A stretch of 64,000 nucleotides of DNA from contig NC_066287.1 of assembly GCF_905404315.1 (NCBI RefSeq), positions 3,224,001 to 3,288,000 of the forward strand, in the 5' to 3' direction. A program made the position numbers and the translations under genes. This DNA comes from Leptidea sinapis (lineage: Eukaryota > Arthropoda > Insecta > Lepidoptera > Pieridae). The notes beneath the pieces are model-generated. The model had not been told where the DNA came from, did no database searches, and saw only the letters and a list, made by a program, of their open reading frames with translations. Below, one piece after another: positions 41,930 to 53,102 of the stretch (the stretch's first letter is position 1; the number at the start of each line of letters is the position of its first letter).

Positions 41930-42250
41930 AATATTTTTTTTTTTTTAATTTTTAATTTTATTTTATTATGATTCAGCATTAAAAAATACATACCATTACA
42001 AATTTTCACCCATCTACCATCAACACCTATTTTTGTATCGCGATTTTTATATTATTCTGTTTCATCCACAGAAATAGGGTTGCAAGATGGCAATCGAATA
42101 TAATAACTATCGTAGTACGATACATTTTATGTACGATATATTTGGTAGGTCTGAGAATCGGTCGTCATCTATTTTTTACATGCCAAAAATTTTAATTATT
42201 AATTTTCTTATTACTTTATATGACAATACAACGTTTGCTGGGTCAACTAA
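41930..42250 (+). mobile_element. Helitron third family, 3' part
   Basis: ATTATGATTCAGCATTAAAAA, GGTAGGTCTGAGAATCGGTCG and the end ACGTTTGCTGGGTCAACTAA match 29050-29343. The terminal CTAG is CTAA here too. Another Helitron starts on the next base. Confidence 0.7.
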
Positions 42251-42626
42251 TCTATATATATAAAAATGAATTGCTGTTCGTTAGTCTCGCTAAAACTTGA
42301 GAACGGCTGGACCGATTTGGTAAATTTAGGTCTTAAATTATTTGCGGAAGTCCAGAGAAGGTTTAAAAGGTGAATAAATAGGAAAATGCTGCTAAATTAA
42401 ATAAAAACAACAAATTTGTTTTTCCTTTGATGTGTCCATACATAATTTCTATGAGAGAATTTATTGACGCACGATTTGACAGTTCTGCTGTGAAACAATT
42501 TCATTACGACAGCAGGGTGCATATATTACGAAGTAATTTTTGATGTTATGATATATTATTGACAAATTCATATAAAAACATTATTTTATTTATTATATAC
42601 AGAACAACGTCTGTCGGGTCAGCTAG
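42251..42626 (+). mobile_element. chimeric non-autonomous Helitron (376 bp)
   Basis: The 5' half (TCTATATATATAAAAATG, CTGTTCGTTAGTCTCGC, GTTTTTCCTTTGATGTGTCC) belongs to the family at 20117-20491. The 3' half from about 42432 (TTTCTATGAGAGAATTTATTG, CAACGTCTGTCGGGTCAGCTAG) belongs to the family at 31541-31912. Both termini are intact, with A and T flanks. Confidence 0.85.
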
Positions 42627-43520
42627 TAATATATAGAAATAATGACATTCGGTAAGGGTGGCGCTTTGTAAAATTAATATTTTTTTTCCATGGCGGCTTT
42701 TTGATATGGTCCAAATTGATTTTATTATTTGCACACACTCCTTCCATCTATTGCGACTTACGAGATGCAATCGATTGACATACAGACAGATGAACAATAG
42801 ATTCGTACCAATAGGGTTCCCGTACTTGTAGGGTAGGTACTGGTAGGCTCTTTACGTACCCTACAAAAGGGTTTGTGTAATTTAAATACTTTTTCAAAAG
42901 CAGCGTACACACAAAGTATTTCTTTAAGTAACACATCAAACAAATTCACTTTGTTATTTTTTACCGTAATTAAAACTTGTAAAGAGATTTGAAATTCAAG
43001 TTTGTCACACTTCCCGCCTTCAAGCAAGCATAGACAAGAACCTTTTTTCTGCATTATGCGGCAAAGGCACCCTTTCCATACAGTCATGAAAAATATTATG
43101 GAAAGCACTTGGGAAAAGAGTACTCGCATTATAAGTCGTTGAAGAAAAATAAAAAGAGAGAAATGAATAAAAACATTTCGCAGTCATAAGATGTAAAATG
43201 TTGCCAATGAGAAAATCCTTTTTTTCCCGCCCTGTTTCACTCGCATTAAATGCCCTGGTTTTATTTATACGTTACTTGCTAGTTTTTTTTGCATTACTGT
43301 TTAAATACAATATTTTACTTTTTTAATTAAGGTCTATCAATTGAATTTTTGGTAAATGAAAACTTCTTTAGGTGCTATAAGTATTTTATTTTATGATTGT
43401 GATTATTTGAACACACAGAGCTGTCACGCTAGGCTAAATCATCAACAATCAATCAAACCAAATTAAAATCACTTAACACAAAAATGATACTTAAAATGTC
43501 AAATTTTTTTTTCTTATTAC
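42627..43520. other. no supported gene
   Basis: A minus-strand ORF at 42758-43129 (123 aa) starts with a hydrophobic, signal-like segment (MRVLFSQVLSIIFFMTVW) and has several Cys, but its C-terminal third is family G repeat and no homolog was recognised. It is not called as a gene. Confidence 0.3.
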
Positions 43521-43900
43521 TAGTTGCCAGCATTTCGGAAAAGGTTGAACTTTAGTGAGCAAGACACTCATTGCTACTCTTTTTTTTAAATCAAATCAAA
43601 TCAAAATCACTTTATTCATGTAGGTCACGGAAATGACACTTATGGATGTCAAAAAAATATTTTTCTTATTGAATCTACCGCTACTTCGTAAAGGGTTGAG
43701 CTAATGAGAAGAAGTAGCAAGAAACTCATTGCCACTCTTTTTTAAATCAATATTTACAGGAACATCGTTTTACAAATTATTTCAATTACAATATATTATG
43801 TAAACTGATGCAAAAAAATACTCAAACATCAAATAGTCAATGCCTCGCACGAGTAGGTAAAAACAATGTAAATTAATAAATAAAAATAGAACATAGTATT
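43520..43900 (-). mobile_element. LINE 3' end (family D), intact UTR, next to a second partial copy
   Basis: It starts with the reversed tail ATCAAATCAAATCAAA at 43590, then GTAGGTCACGGAAATGACAC, CTACCGCTACTTCGTAAAGG and CAAACATCAAATAGTCAATG. 43520-43585 repeats part of the same UTR in front of it. It gives the uninterrupted form of 5085-5612. Confidence 0.75.
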
Positions 43901-44084
43901 TTCTTTGATTTACGCGTTACACATTTAAATAAAATACTTCTTATAGGACTACACAAGTACAAAATGGATTTTAATCTGTTTAAAAGTGTTTTTTATTTAA
44001 AAACGCAACAGTTATTATTATTTATTCTTTATTACTTTTAATGAAATATTGGTATTTAAAACTATTTAACTTTGAACACAATTC

Positions 44085-44225
44085 ATATATTGGATGCAGC
44101 GTCTTACAAACTAATTTATTATTTATATTACAGAAATTGTAAAATACTCTATTTGATTTATAAATGTGGCCGTTGAGTTTCTTGAATGCACTTCTCACGA
44201 CGTCTACTTTTTACGAACATATAGT
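44085..44225 (+). repeat. dispersed repeat with GTGGCCGTTGAGTTTCTTG (family E)
   Basis: The block matches 55940-56040 in reverse orientation (GTGGCCGTTGAGTTTATTG there). It resembles a LINE 3' UTR. No tail array was seen. Confidence 0.6.
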
Positions 44226-44256
44226 AGCAGATTGAGTTATACAAATAACTTAAATA

Positions 44257-45100
44257 CACTGGCCTGCAAAAGTAAGTATCACACTTTTCAAATTAAATTT
44301 TTTTCTTAACTATAGAAGGTAGAGATTTAAGATTAAAAACGTTTTGTTGCAAATTTTATAGGCTTTAATTCTTAGAAACTAAAATTATACATTAGTAACA
44401 TTTTTAACTTAAAAAAGATAAAACAATGAAAATAGACATTTTTAGTTTAGTGTTAAAAACATTCAACTAAAATGTATTACATGTTATTTAATTTTTAATA
44501 ACTGGTATTGCCTCCTCGAGCTCTTATTACAGCTTCGAGCCGGTTTGGCATACTGAACACTAGCTTTCGGAGCCGATGTTAGGGAATATTCTCCCATTCT
44601 TCTATCAGGGCCTGCTTTAGTGCCCTGAGGGTAGTAGGTGGTGGTCTGCGATTTCTGACTAGCCTCCCAAGCTCATCCCAGGCGTGTTCAATCAGGTTGA
44701 GATCAGGACTTCTTGATGTCCAAGCCATCACGCTGATACCGACCTCCTGAATATACTCTTGTACGATATGAGCCGTGTGTGGCCGGGGATTATCATGCAT
44801 CAGCATCGATCCATCACCCATATTTGCTAAATACGGTCCTGCATACTCATTGAGAATCTCTTGAGCATATCTTTGCCCAGTGAGGGTGCCATTTTCTATG
44901 GCTACTAGCTTTGTGCGACCTTCTGAAGATATGCCAGCCCATACATGTACACTGCCTCCACCGTATTGGACTCTTTATGAGATGCAGGCTTAAAGGTATC
45001 GCTCACCAGGTCGCCTGTAAACACTTCGCCTTCCATCAGAAGTGTAAAGGGAGAATCGAGACTCATCTGCAAAAAAAATTCTTGACCATTCTTGACCTGT
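44257..45100 (-). mobile_element. Tc1-like transposon, decayed; left TIR and transposase remnant
   Basis: The left end CACTGGCCTGCAAAAGTAAG follows a TA at 44255-44256, as in Tc1 elements. The matching right end is absent: similarity stops near 45100, so the element is truncated on that side. Confidence 0.8.
44505..45080 (-). pseudogene. Tc1-like (DD34E) transposase, inactivated
   Basis: Reading the minus strand: FFADESRFSL (first Asp), then SVYRRPGERY with two stops, YGGGSVHVWAGISSEGRT, GTLTGQRYAQEILNEY, and an 80-codon open run MGDGSMLMHDNPRPHTAH (second Asp), SRSPDLNLIEHAWDELGR (catalytic Glu in IEHAWD), ALIEEWENIP and, after a stop, SMPNRLEAVIRARGGNTSY. All three catalytic acids are recognisable but stops and the missing N-terminal DNA-binding domain make it dead. 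The spacing between second Asp and Glu fits DD34E. Confidence 0.88.
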
Positions 45101-45109
45101 TGAGTAGGT

Positions 45110-46283
45110 ACATTAGATGAATCAATCCACTTTTACCGTAAATAAAAAATAAGAGCATCTTATTTACAATTATAAAAATATATATAAAACTTTAAATACA
45201 TTAAAGAACTTTAATTTTATTAACATGAAGTAGAGTTTCCGCAAACAGGATCATCAAGCCACCAGCTATGTTTTACTCGTTCGGGTCAAGGAGGAATAAG
45301 TCGACTGACAGTTGAACATGTAATTTGTAGATAGTTATAATAATTATACTGTAAATGTGGTGATCTATTTATTAATATTGAATAAAAAAAATATTTTTAT
45401 TTTGTATTATAACTTGAAAATGAACTTTGGATGGCAGGTGCAACGGCGGAAATTGCCAAACATTTAAAGCGGAGGAAATTTACATCACTCGGTGATATTT
45501 GTTCCATTTCGGGTGGACACGCTGGGTCCTTTGAGTAAATCGGTAAAAAAATCCAGAGTTAACCAGGCCTCTAACCGTTTTGACAGGTGACCCAAGGTCT
45601 GGAACGTACTTCTGTCAGAGGATAAGTTTGGCCATACAGTGAGCTTCATGGGTACCTCACGTGCCGGCAGCAATTTTCGCGATATATATATACTATTTCA
45701 AAATTTATTTATTTTCATTTAAGTCGTGTTAAACTTATAAATCCCAGAAGTGAGGGTTATCACTAGAAAAAAATAACGAATTGTATACAGTACATCCTTT
45801 TTTTTTCATAATTTATAAAGGATTCCGATCCACTAATAAAATCCAATTTAGGATCTCCAATTACCACAGTTTGTGAACAATACAACATACACAAATTTAG
45901 ATATATTCAACAATTCTCTAGGCTCACTTAAAAATAAAACATTAAATATTTTTTAATTAAACTACTAACTAAAAAACTAAGTAACAATAATTTTCACTAA
46001 AACTTTAATGACTGACTGAATAACTTACTGAATTATAAAACACTTATTAAATTACTTTGGCGAAATTGGACGGTCGGTAGCTACAACGCAAGTCGGTACT
46101 GGCTAGGAGGCGATCTAATTCCTAGTCAACAGATATGTTTGAAACATTTAAGCAAAAAGCAATGATATATCGTAAACTTATAATGTCAAAGGAATAGTGT
46201 CCATTTCTGTTATAGGTACAAATTATTAGAACTGTAAAAATCTTATATTTGTGTTTGTAAATGTATTCTATTCAAGTGCCTAA
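45110..46283. other. no supported gene
   Basis: 45520-45690 on the plus strand reads SGTYFCQRISLAIQ, similar to GSYFGQRISLATKR in the minus-strand repeat at 54020-54480, so it is probably a scrap of that family. CCCAGAAGTGAGGGTTATCAC at about 45745 is a SINE tail word. The rest is AT-rich. Confidence 0.4.
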
Positions 46284-46585
46284 CAGCCTAGCGAAACTCT
46301 CTAAGAAAAAAGCGATTCACTCGATTGTATGAAGCGTGCAGTCATTGCAAGATTGACAGATGACGGCTATAATCTTGTAAAGAACGGACATAGCCAAAAC
46401 CGAATACATTTTAAGCAACTGTTCGCTTTCAAACTTAGCCGGATTATACCTCGTCGCGAATTGCCATACTGTAAGTACTAGTATTTCAGAATTACGTCAA
46501 ATCACTGCACGTTTCATACTAAACCAAATTTCAATTTTTACTTAGGCAGTTCCGCCTCTTCTTACATAGTATTAACATCCTCTTT
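46284..46585 (+). repeat. M1 repeat, copy c, near complete
   Basis: CAGCCTAGCGAAACTCTC to TTAACATCCTCTTTC without large insertions. It is the best reference for family M1 in the window, about 300 bp. No TIRs and no recognised protein. Confidence 0.75.
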
Positions 46586-47865
46586 CTTGCCGTAACCAAA
46601 TAGGTACATGCGAGCAGGGGCCGGTTAAAGCTATTATTAAAATCCATATTTAAAAATGGAACGATCTTTTACTCCGAAACATGGAGCTAAGTTATCACAG
46701 GTTTTATATTAACTTTGAACTGGTTTATAATTGGCATATAGTACCAACCATAATGCTAAACTGTCGCTAAATTTTTCTGTTAAAATTGTTTTACGTTTAT
46801 AATTGGAAATAAATAACCATATCGATTCAAATTAAAATATTTTTGTTCAAAATAGGATACAATATCACTTATCGAAACACTAGAATCGATAACTTCTTCT
46901 TTTTTAGGCGTGACTTCAGGGTAACTCAGAATATTTTTGAAGTAACGTTAGTACTTCCGGCAGAAAAAACTAAATTTGTCTCCTCCATTGGACTGGCAAA
47001 AGTTTCGAGCCCATACAGCCATATTCGTTAATATTCAATAACAACGTTATATTAATATATGTTTTAATAATAATTTGATCTTCAATTTCTTATTATTTTT
47101 ATTCAATTATTTATTAATAACACGGCTTTAATTAAAGTAAGTGTATAATTAATGGTATAAATTAAATCTTCATGTCTTTCAACTTTTTAAGAATATTTGT
47201 TATAATTCTGGATGTCTTAGAATAGGTGGGACAAACAAGGGCAAACGAATATATCATATTTTGTCTATAACCTTTCAGATATAAGCAAAAAAAATTATAT
47301 ATATATGTATCTGTTAATTATTCCTTAAGTTAATTATAATTGAATTTTACATCAATCGCGCGTAAAGATTAAAGTGTGTGCGTACACTTTTTTTAATTTG
47401 GTTTAAAAGTATAGTTAGATTATTGAAATCGACAGTTATTAGACAAAACTCCCCAATAAATAATATTTTAGGATAGCAACAAGTTTGTAGGAAGCTTAGC
47501 TGTCAAACCGGCATTTGCCAGAGAGCGGGGCTTATAGAATATTTAATACATTTAAGAGGCTTTTAGGATGTCACTAATGCGCGCAAGGGGATGCCTGGAT
47601 TTAAATTTTGACAGCGAATTCTATGTTTGTCTTTGGATCATTAATATTTCGTAGGTCTTAATAAAGTTCAAAGTTCATTCTATGAGGGATTTACTCTGCT
47701 TACGTCATATGAAATCGTCAAATAAGTTTTACCGCATCAATTGTGAGCACTTTAATATATTACATTCTTCTTACAATAATAATAGTATTAGAAAAATGTT
47801 TTTTCAGTAAAATTATTTAAGCAGTATATAAAATTATATCTTTAAAGTTGACAGGTTCCAGTTTG
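46586..47865. other. AT-rich, LINE tail scrap only
   Basis: 46828-46882 is a reversed family B LINE tail (ATTCAAATTAAAATATTTTTG, CAAAATAGGATAC). The ORF at 46843-47031 begins inside it. No other feature was recognised. Confidence 0.45.
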
Positions 47866-48052
47866 CCAGTGGGAAGCTCCATTGCACAGGATGTGGTGAA
47901 GCAGTAATGTGTAAGCATTATTGTGTTTCGTCTGAAGGGCGCTGTAGCTAGTGAAATTATTGGGCAAATGAGACTTAACATCTTATGTCTCAAAGTGACG
48001 ATCCCAATTGTAGTGCCGCTCAGAATTTATGTGTTTTTCAAGAATCCTCAAG
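47866..48052 (-). repeat. SINE-like repeat (family S), reversed
   Basis: It starts CCAGTGGGAAGCTCCATTG and runs back through GTTTCGTCTGAAGGGCGC, GCAAATGAGACTTAACATC and TTTTCAAGAATCCTCA. The GGTACCCATAATCTAG block is missing. Confidence 0.75.
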
Positions 48053-48610
48053 AAGGAGGTATACTCGCGAAATCGACAACGATACATTCGGAACAATACG
48101 GTAATACTCCGAATATATCATAACTACCCTACTATAACAAGTGTTCGAATTCCTTATCGTTTATCGTAACCATAGACTAATGTTTTGATATTTTTACGAT
48201 TACTAACTGTGAATGAATTATGTGCAAACCTTGAAAACTAAATATTACCTGTGCTATGTCCCTGGTAAGTGTCAAAAGTCAAAACATAGTTTAGACGCAA
48301 AGGACCATGCCAGACTCTGCCCCCCCAATTTACATCATTTATACAAAAAGTATATATTCAAAAATTATGTAATGAATATAATATGTCTATTAAAAGTTGA
48401 ATAAATAATAAAAAACTTGCGAATAAATAACATGTAAAAAAAGTAACTCAACCTTTTTCGTCGACATCCTACATGTCAGGCGGCCATTGGCATTACTTCC
48501 TACGTATAAACGATCAATAAAACGACTTAAATTACTTGGTAGTAAAAAAAAACCTGTTCAATAAGCAATTTATGTTACAATATTTGGCGTATGTTTATTT
48601 ATTTAATGCA
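48053..48610. other. no feature recognised
   Basis: AT-rich spacer with overlapping short ORFs and no family signature. Confidence 0.35.
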
Positions 48611-48612
48611 TA

Positions 48613-49886
48613 GGCTGCACTAAAAGTATCGGGAATGGAATATTTCCACTGTTCCTGTCACATTAAAATCTTTTTAATTGAAAACTCCTTGGTTTTAAAA
48701 ATCGAATACCATTTATTTATTTAAAAAAAGATTCTCGGTCTTGTCACAAGGTCTTTCCAAACTTGTTTAGTCGTTGAGAAAATGGAATTGACTCGGGAAA
48801 ATTTTAGAGGGATGATTTAATTTGACTTTCGAAGTGGTTTAACACAAAACAGTGTATTGACCGGATGATTGCTGCATTTGGTGATGAAGCCCCATCCAAA
48901 ACCAACAATTTATCGCTGGTTTGCTGAATTTCAACGTGGACATGTCAAGCTCAGTGATGATCCCCGTCAAGGTCGTCCAAAAACTGCAGTCACCAAAGAA
49001 AACGTTGATGCTGTGCGTAAGCTGATTGAGGAAGATCGACTTGTGACATACCGCGAAATTCAGGCAAATTTAGACATTGGCATGAGTCAAATACAAATAA
49101 TCTTGCATGAAAAATTAGGTGTACAAAAATTGTTTTCTCGATGGATACCGCATTTGCTCTATGAAGAGCAAAAACCGGCTCGCGTTACTTGCTGCGTCAG
49201 AACTCTCGAAAGATTCCACGCAGGATCCTCAAAAGCTGTATACAACATCGTATCAGGTGACGAATCCTGGATATACGCGTACGAACCCGAAACAAAAAAC
49301 CAGTCACGAGTTTGGGTGTTCGAAAATGACTTAAAGCCAACAAAAAATGGTTCGTTCACGGAGTGACCACGTTTGTCTCCAAAACCGGCCATGTTGCGAC
49401 TATTCCTCTTGAGGGACAAAGAACGGTTAATGCAGAATGGTATGCTAGCATTTGTTTGCCACAGGTCGTTTCTGAACTCTGTAAAGAGAACTGCAACCGC
49501 CGCATCATCCTCCATCACGACAATGCGAGTTCTCACACCACGCACAGAACAAAAGAGTTTTTAGAGCACGTAGCAAGAAAACATAGAATTATTAAACCAT
49601 CCGCCGTACAGCCCCGACCTAAGCCCTCATGATTTCTATACTTTCCCTAAAATAAAGAATAAATTGCGTGGTCAGAGATTTTCATCAACTGAAGAAGCTG
49701 TGGACGCCTACAAAACGGCCATTTTGGAGACCCCAACTTCCGAATGGAATGGTTGCTTCAATGATTGGTTCCAACGTATGTAAAAATGTGTCAAATTTCG
49801 CGAAGAATACTTCGAAAAGCAATAAATACATTTTTAAATAGTAATGTTGTGTCACTTCCTTGATTCCCTAAATTTTCAATGCCGCC
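48613..49886 (+). mobile_element. mariner transposon, near full length (about 1.27 kb)
   Basis: The left end GGCTGCACTAAAAGTATCGG follows TA at 48611-48612. The right end ...CCGATT-like is GATTCCCTAAATTTTCAATG then CCGCC, an imperfect inverted match (about two thirds of 24 positions). The length is normal for a mariner. One transposase reading frame fills it. Confidence 0.75.
48782..49825 (+). pseudogene. mariner DD34D transposase, inactivated
   Basis: 1044 nt from ATG to the final TAA, the usual mariner length. It starts MELTRENFRGMI then a stop, has frameshifts near 48855 and 48905, then a long open run IYRWFAEFQRGHVKLSDDPR ... VSGDESWIYAYEPETKNQS (first Asp). After a frameshift near 49350 it continues FVSKTGHVATIPLEGQRTVN, LHHDNASSHT (second Asp) and PYSPDLSPHDFY (third Asp), and ends REEYFEKQ after a stop at 49782-49784. 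All three catalytic Asp codons survive, yet at least two stops and three frameshifts block translation. It looks like a relatively recent arrival that decayed in place. Confidence 0.9.
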
Positions 49887-50194
49887 AATTTCAATACACC
49901 AAAAGACTCAAGAAATTGACTCCACAGTTGAAATAAAAGCACAACTACAACTTAAAACGATAATAGCAACGACAGCCTAGAAGGTGTCGTTGAGATTATC
50001 ATAAAAGTGACGTTTGATTATTTGTCAAATTCGAATATTCGTCTCTGACATTTTCAACTAAGAGTAGAGTTAGGACCGATAATATCGAATAATATCCGTT
50101 CGTTCAATCATAGTTTCGACATTGAATACGATGTAACTAAGAGTAGGATTCGACACGACTAATATCACGATATGTCGAATATCGATTTTATTAG

Positions 50195-50302
50195 TAGGCC
50201 CCCTGAACGGCACTGCGATATAATGAGCAGGGCGTATCATTTACTATCAGCTGAACGAGCAGCATGTCTCGTCCAAAACTGTCATAAAAAAGGAATCCTT
50301 TG
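50195..50302 (-). repeat. SINE-like repeat (family S), 5' part reversed
   Basis: GAACGGCACTGCGATA, GGGCGTATCATTTACTATC, GTCTCGTCCAAAACTGTC and AAAAAGGAATCC. Only the head of the family is present. Confidence 0.6.
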
Positions 50303-50514
50303 TGTGTGAGTTCGGCTCACACTTCAGCGGTTTTTTTTATATCGTACATGCTTTAAATAAATGCTGATTTATATGTTCTTAATTGAGCCGTACTCAATTA
50401 AAGTATATGACTTGATAAATATGTGATCGCGTTGTTCAAAATAGAACAGAGGTCTACTGACAATGACCCTGTTAGAGTTTTTTTTCTTGACTTGGAGTAC
50501 TCGCACCAAAAAGG

Positions 50515-50582
50515 AAAGTTACGCTCATTTGATTCCTCTGGTGTTTCATAATAGTATGAGCGGCGGTATAGTAATACCAACT
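50515..50582 (+). mobile_element. jockey-like LINE (family A), end scrap
   Basis: ATTTGATTCCTCTGGTGTTTC and GAGCGGCGGTATAGTAATACC match the last codons and start of the 3' UTR of family A (as at 23135-23190). Confidence 0.55.
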
Positions 50583-50596
50583 TATCTGTGAAATGG

Positions 50597-50904
50597 CAAA
50601 GAGGATGTAAATACTACGTAAAAACTGCCAGAGTAAAAATTGAAATTTAACGTACACGTTTCAAACTAAACTAAAATTCACTGTAGTGAGATTTGACATA
50701 AGTTTGAAATGTAGTAATTACAGTATGGCGATTGGCCACGAAGTATAATCCGGCTATGTTTGAAAGCGAACAGTTGCTAAAAACGTAGTGTTTTTGGCTA
50801 TCTCCGTAATTTAAAAGATTATAGCCGTCATCTGTCAATCTATCAATGACTGCATTTTTCATACAATCAAGTCAATCGCTCTTTTCTTAGAGAGTTTCTA
50901 TAGG
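50597..50904 (-). repeat. M1 repeat, copy d
   Basis: CAAAGAGGATGTAAATAC to GAGAGTTTCTATAGGC, reversed. CAATCTATCAATGACTGC at 50834 shows the uninterrupted target seen split at 11.1/11.8 kb. A further M1 3' end lies at 51105-51165 in forward sense. Confidence 0.75.
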
Positions 50905-51315
50905 CCGGTAATTATGACCGCTAATAGCGCATTAGTGAAAACATTTCGTCACGGTTTATAAAAAGCTTATATTTATACAAAAAATAATTATATATCCACA
51001 GAATTTGAGAAGAAAATAATTTTTTTTCTTAACATTTCAATTTTTTTATAGACTGCGAAAAAAGAACACCAAAATACTCCAAGCTTTTACAATTGGAAAT
51101 AATAAATTTCAATTTTTACTTAGGCATTCCCGCCTCTTATTATATCCTCTTTGGTAATTACCAATAGGTGAACTCATTTTCTGTCGCGTCGCTTATCGTG
51201 CTTCCATGGTAGAACGGAACTTAATCCGAACATGCGTTCGATAGTTCATCGTTGATCGAGAGAATTCCTCACCCGCCACAGACATGTTGTTGTTTTCAGT
51301 TTTCAAATTCATGTA

Positions 51316-51362
51316 CGAAAATTTATTGAATTAGGCGATACTTTGCGGAAATCCATAATTAT
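51316..51362. repeat. left flank shared with 60263-60310
   Basis: GAAAATTTATTGAATTAGGCG and AATCCATAATTAT precede the palindrome here and the split copy at 60 kb, so the repeat unit is larger than the palindrome. Confidence 0.7.
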
Positions 51363-51570
51363 ACAAATTATTTAAGTTTTCTTTAGTGTTTATTCCGCCA
51401 ATATTTGTTTTTAAAACAATTCGACACGTGTTTCGCCTCTACACGAGGCATCCTCAGGACGTGTTGTCTCGCCAAAATCTGGCACGAGACTGTCTCGTGC
51501 AACACGTGTCGAATTGTTTTAAAAACAAATATTGGCGGAATTAACACTAAAGTAAACATAAATAATTTGT
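51363..51570. mobile_element. palindromic (foldback) element with hammerhead-like core, copy 1
   Basis: Arms of about 70 bp are near perfect complements: ACAAATTATTTA..., TTAGTGTT, ATTCCGCCAATATTTG, TTTTTAAAACAATTCGACAC, ACGTGT on one side and the inverse on the other. The centre (about 51440-51500) is asymmetric. On the minus strand it contains the order CTGAGGA, GCCTC-loop-GAGGC, GAAAC, ACGTGTC. Confidence 0.85.
51420..51463 (-). ncRNA. hammerhead-ribozyme-like motif
   Basis: On the minus strand: ACACGTC, CTGAGGA (51457-51451), T, stem GCCTC/GAGGC with loop GTGTA (51449-51435), GAAAC (51434-51430), ACGTGTC ending in GTC. Stem II is perfect over 5 bp. One extra base lies between CTGAGGA and the stem, and a normal stem I is not obvious. 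ACACGT on the 5' side can pair with ACGTGT on the 3' side. This is a candidate only. Confidence 0.45.
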
Positions 51571-51665
51571 AAAAATTCATGTACATTGAATGGCGAGATT
51601 AAATGAAAACACACGCACAACTACTTAACCTTAATCATAAAAAAAAAGGATTTTGTGTACACGGT

Positions 51666-51935
51666 AAAAGTGAAACTTTTTTTCACATTATAGACATTTA
51701 AGTAAAATTATTTTGGAATAATATTCCATTAAGGGTATATAACAGTTAAATTTTAATAAATAACAACATTTACATTAAAAACTGACAAAAACAAACAAAA
51801 TAGCGTGAAGCACTGGCACAAATGAGTAATAGTCTATACACTACACGGTCAGCTGCTGCACACTATAGGCGCCGCCCGACCGCCACGCGACATGCAACAG
51901 ACAGGCGAAAAAGATATAATAAAAGTTTCACTTTA
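51666..51935. mobile_element. small TIR element (MITE), copy 2 (270 bp)
   Basis: TIRs AAAGTGAAACTTTT and AAAAGTTTCACTTT, body as in 30242-30651 without the extra 140 bp. No coding capacity. Confidence 0.85.
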
Positions 51936-52626
51936 AAAAAACAAAACTAAAATACATAATTCACCTAAATAAATAAATTTTTCATAATGTCATTTCCGAA
52001 CACCTGTAAGTAATGTAGTACCTGCGAGCTAGCGTAGGCACACCTACTTCTTCCACGCAGCTCCGTAGCCGTCAGAATTCGTGAGCGCTTTCGTACTACG
52101 TTCGCTCAGAGTCCGATCCGTATCCGCTCTCTATATATACCTAATGAAAATGGTCTTTGTTTGTGGCTCAATGACGCCTAAACCACTGATCGTATCGACA
52201 TGAAACTACCACCATTCGATGCGAAATTTATCCTATATTGTTTATTTTTCGAATTGCAACGTTCCTTCATTAAATTATTTCGTGATAAATATAAAGCTCA
52301 ACACATTTTCACACACTGACACTCTTTATTATATATAAAATAGTTATTGTTGGCATCATTAATTGCATCACCACCATTTTATGTAAGTCACTTACCTCAA
52401 AATATGTTGATGTTTGTTTTTTTTGACATATTATACAACAACTGGGAGGAGACTGACCCTACGTCACGGTCTATCCTAATTTGCCCATTGCTACGTTTGT
52501 TTGTTAGCGCACAATTTCAAAACTAGAGAACAGATTTTCTTGTAGTATTCACACGCCGTCCAGTTGAAATTGGGGTCGGAATAATTGCACTGTGAAAGAA
52601 AACAATAAAAAAATAATCTTCATAAG
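51936..52626. other. no gene recognised
   Basis: 52020-52110 is less AT-rich (CGCTTTCGTACTACGTTCGC). The text from 52125 (CTCTATATATACCTAATGAA, GTTTGTGGCTCAATGACG) resembles a Helitron or SINE 5' end, but no partner copy is in the window. Confidence 0.35.
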
Positions 52627-53102
52627 ATATTGAAGGATTGGCGAACAGACTTAGTTCTGCAGCATACGCGGTTAAAAAGATTAGACAATAATTAACTGAC
52701 ATAGATACGGCGCGACTAGTATACTTTAGTTATTTCCATAGTATTATGTCCTATGCTATATTGCTATGGGGCAACGCTGCCGATATTAATACAATATTTG
52801 TACTGCAGAAAAGGGCTATTCGCGCAATTTATAACCTAGGTCCTAAAGAATCATTGAGATCAAAATTCAAAGAAATTAACATCTTGACTGTTGCTTCTCA
52901 ATATATTCTTGATAATGTTATGTATTTTCATAGGCACATAAGTGAATTTGCTAGAAACTGTCATAACCATAATGCTAACACCAGGAACAGACATAAACTT
53001 ATAATGCCTACTACTCGGCTAAGTCGAGTTAGTAAGTCTTATGTGGGGCGATGTATATGCTTTTACAAAAAGATTCCAGAAAATGTTCAAAACAAAACAA
53101 AC
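52627..53102 (+). mobile_element. family B LINE, internal fragment
   Basis: It begins at the IEGLANRLSSAAYAVKKIRQ coding words, loses frame near 52688, and is then open as MSYAILLWGNAADINTIF through VGRCICFYKKIPENVQNK (52746-53098). It stops before the 3' UTR, so it is truncated at both ends, which is unusual for a LINE insertion. Confidence 0.88.

Noticed and set aside
42758..43129. 123-aa minus-strand ORF with signal-peptide-like start and several Cys
   Set aside because: Its C-terminal third is dispersed repeat sequence, no homolog is recognised, and no splice or promoter context supports it.
49159..49545. 128-aa minus-strand ORF
   Set aside because: Antisense to the mariner transposase core.
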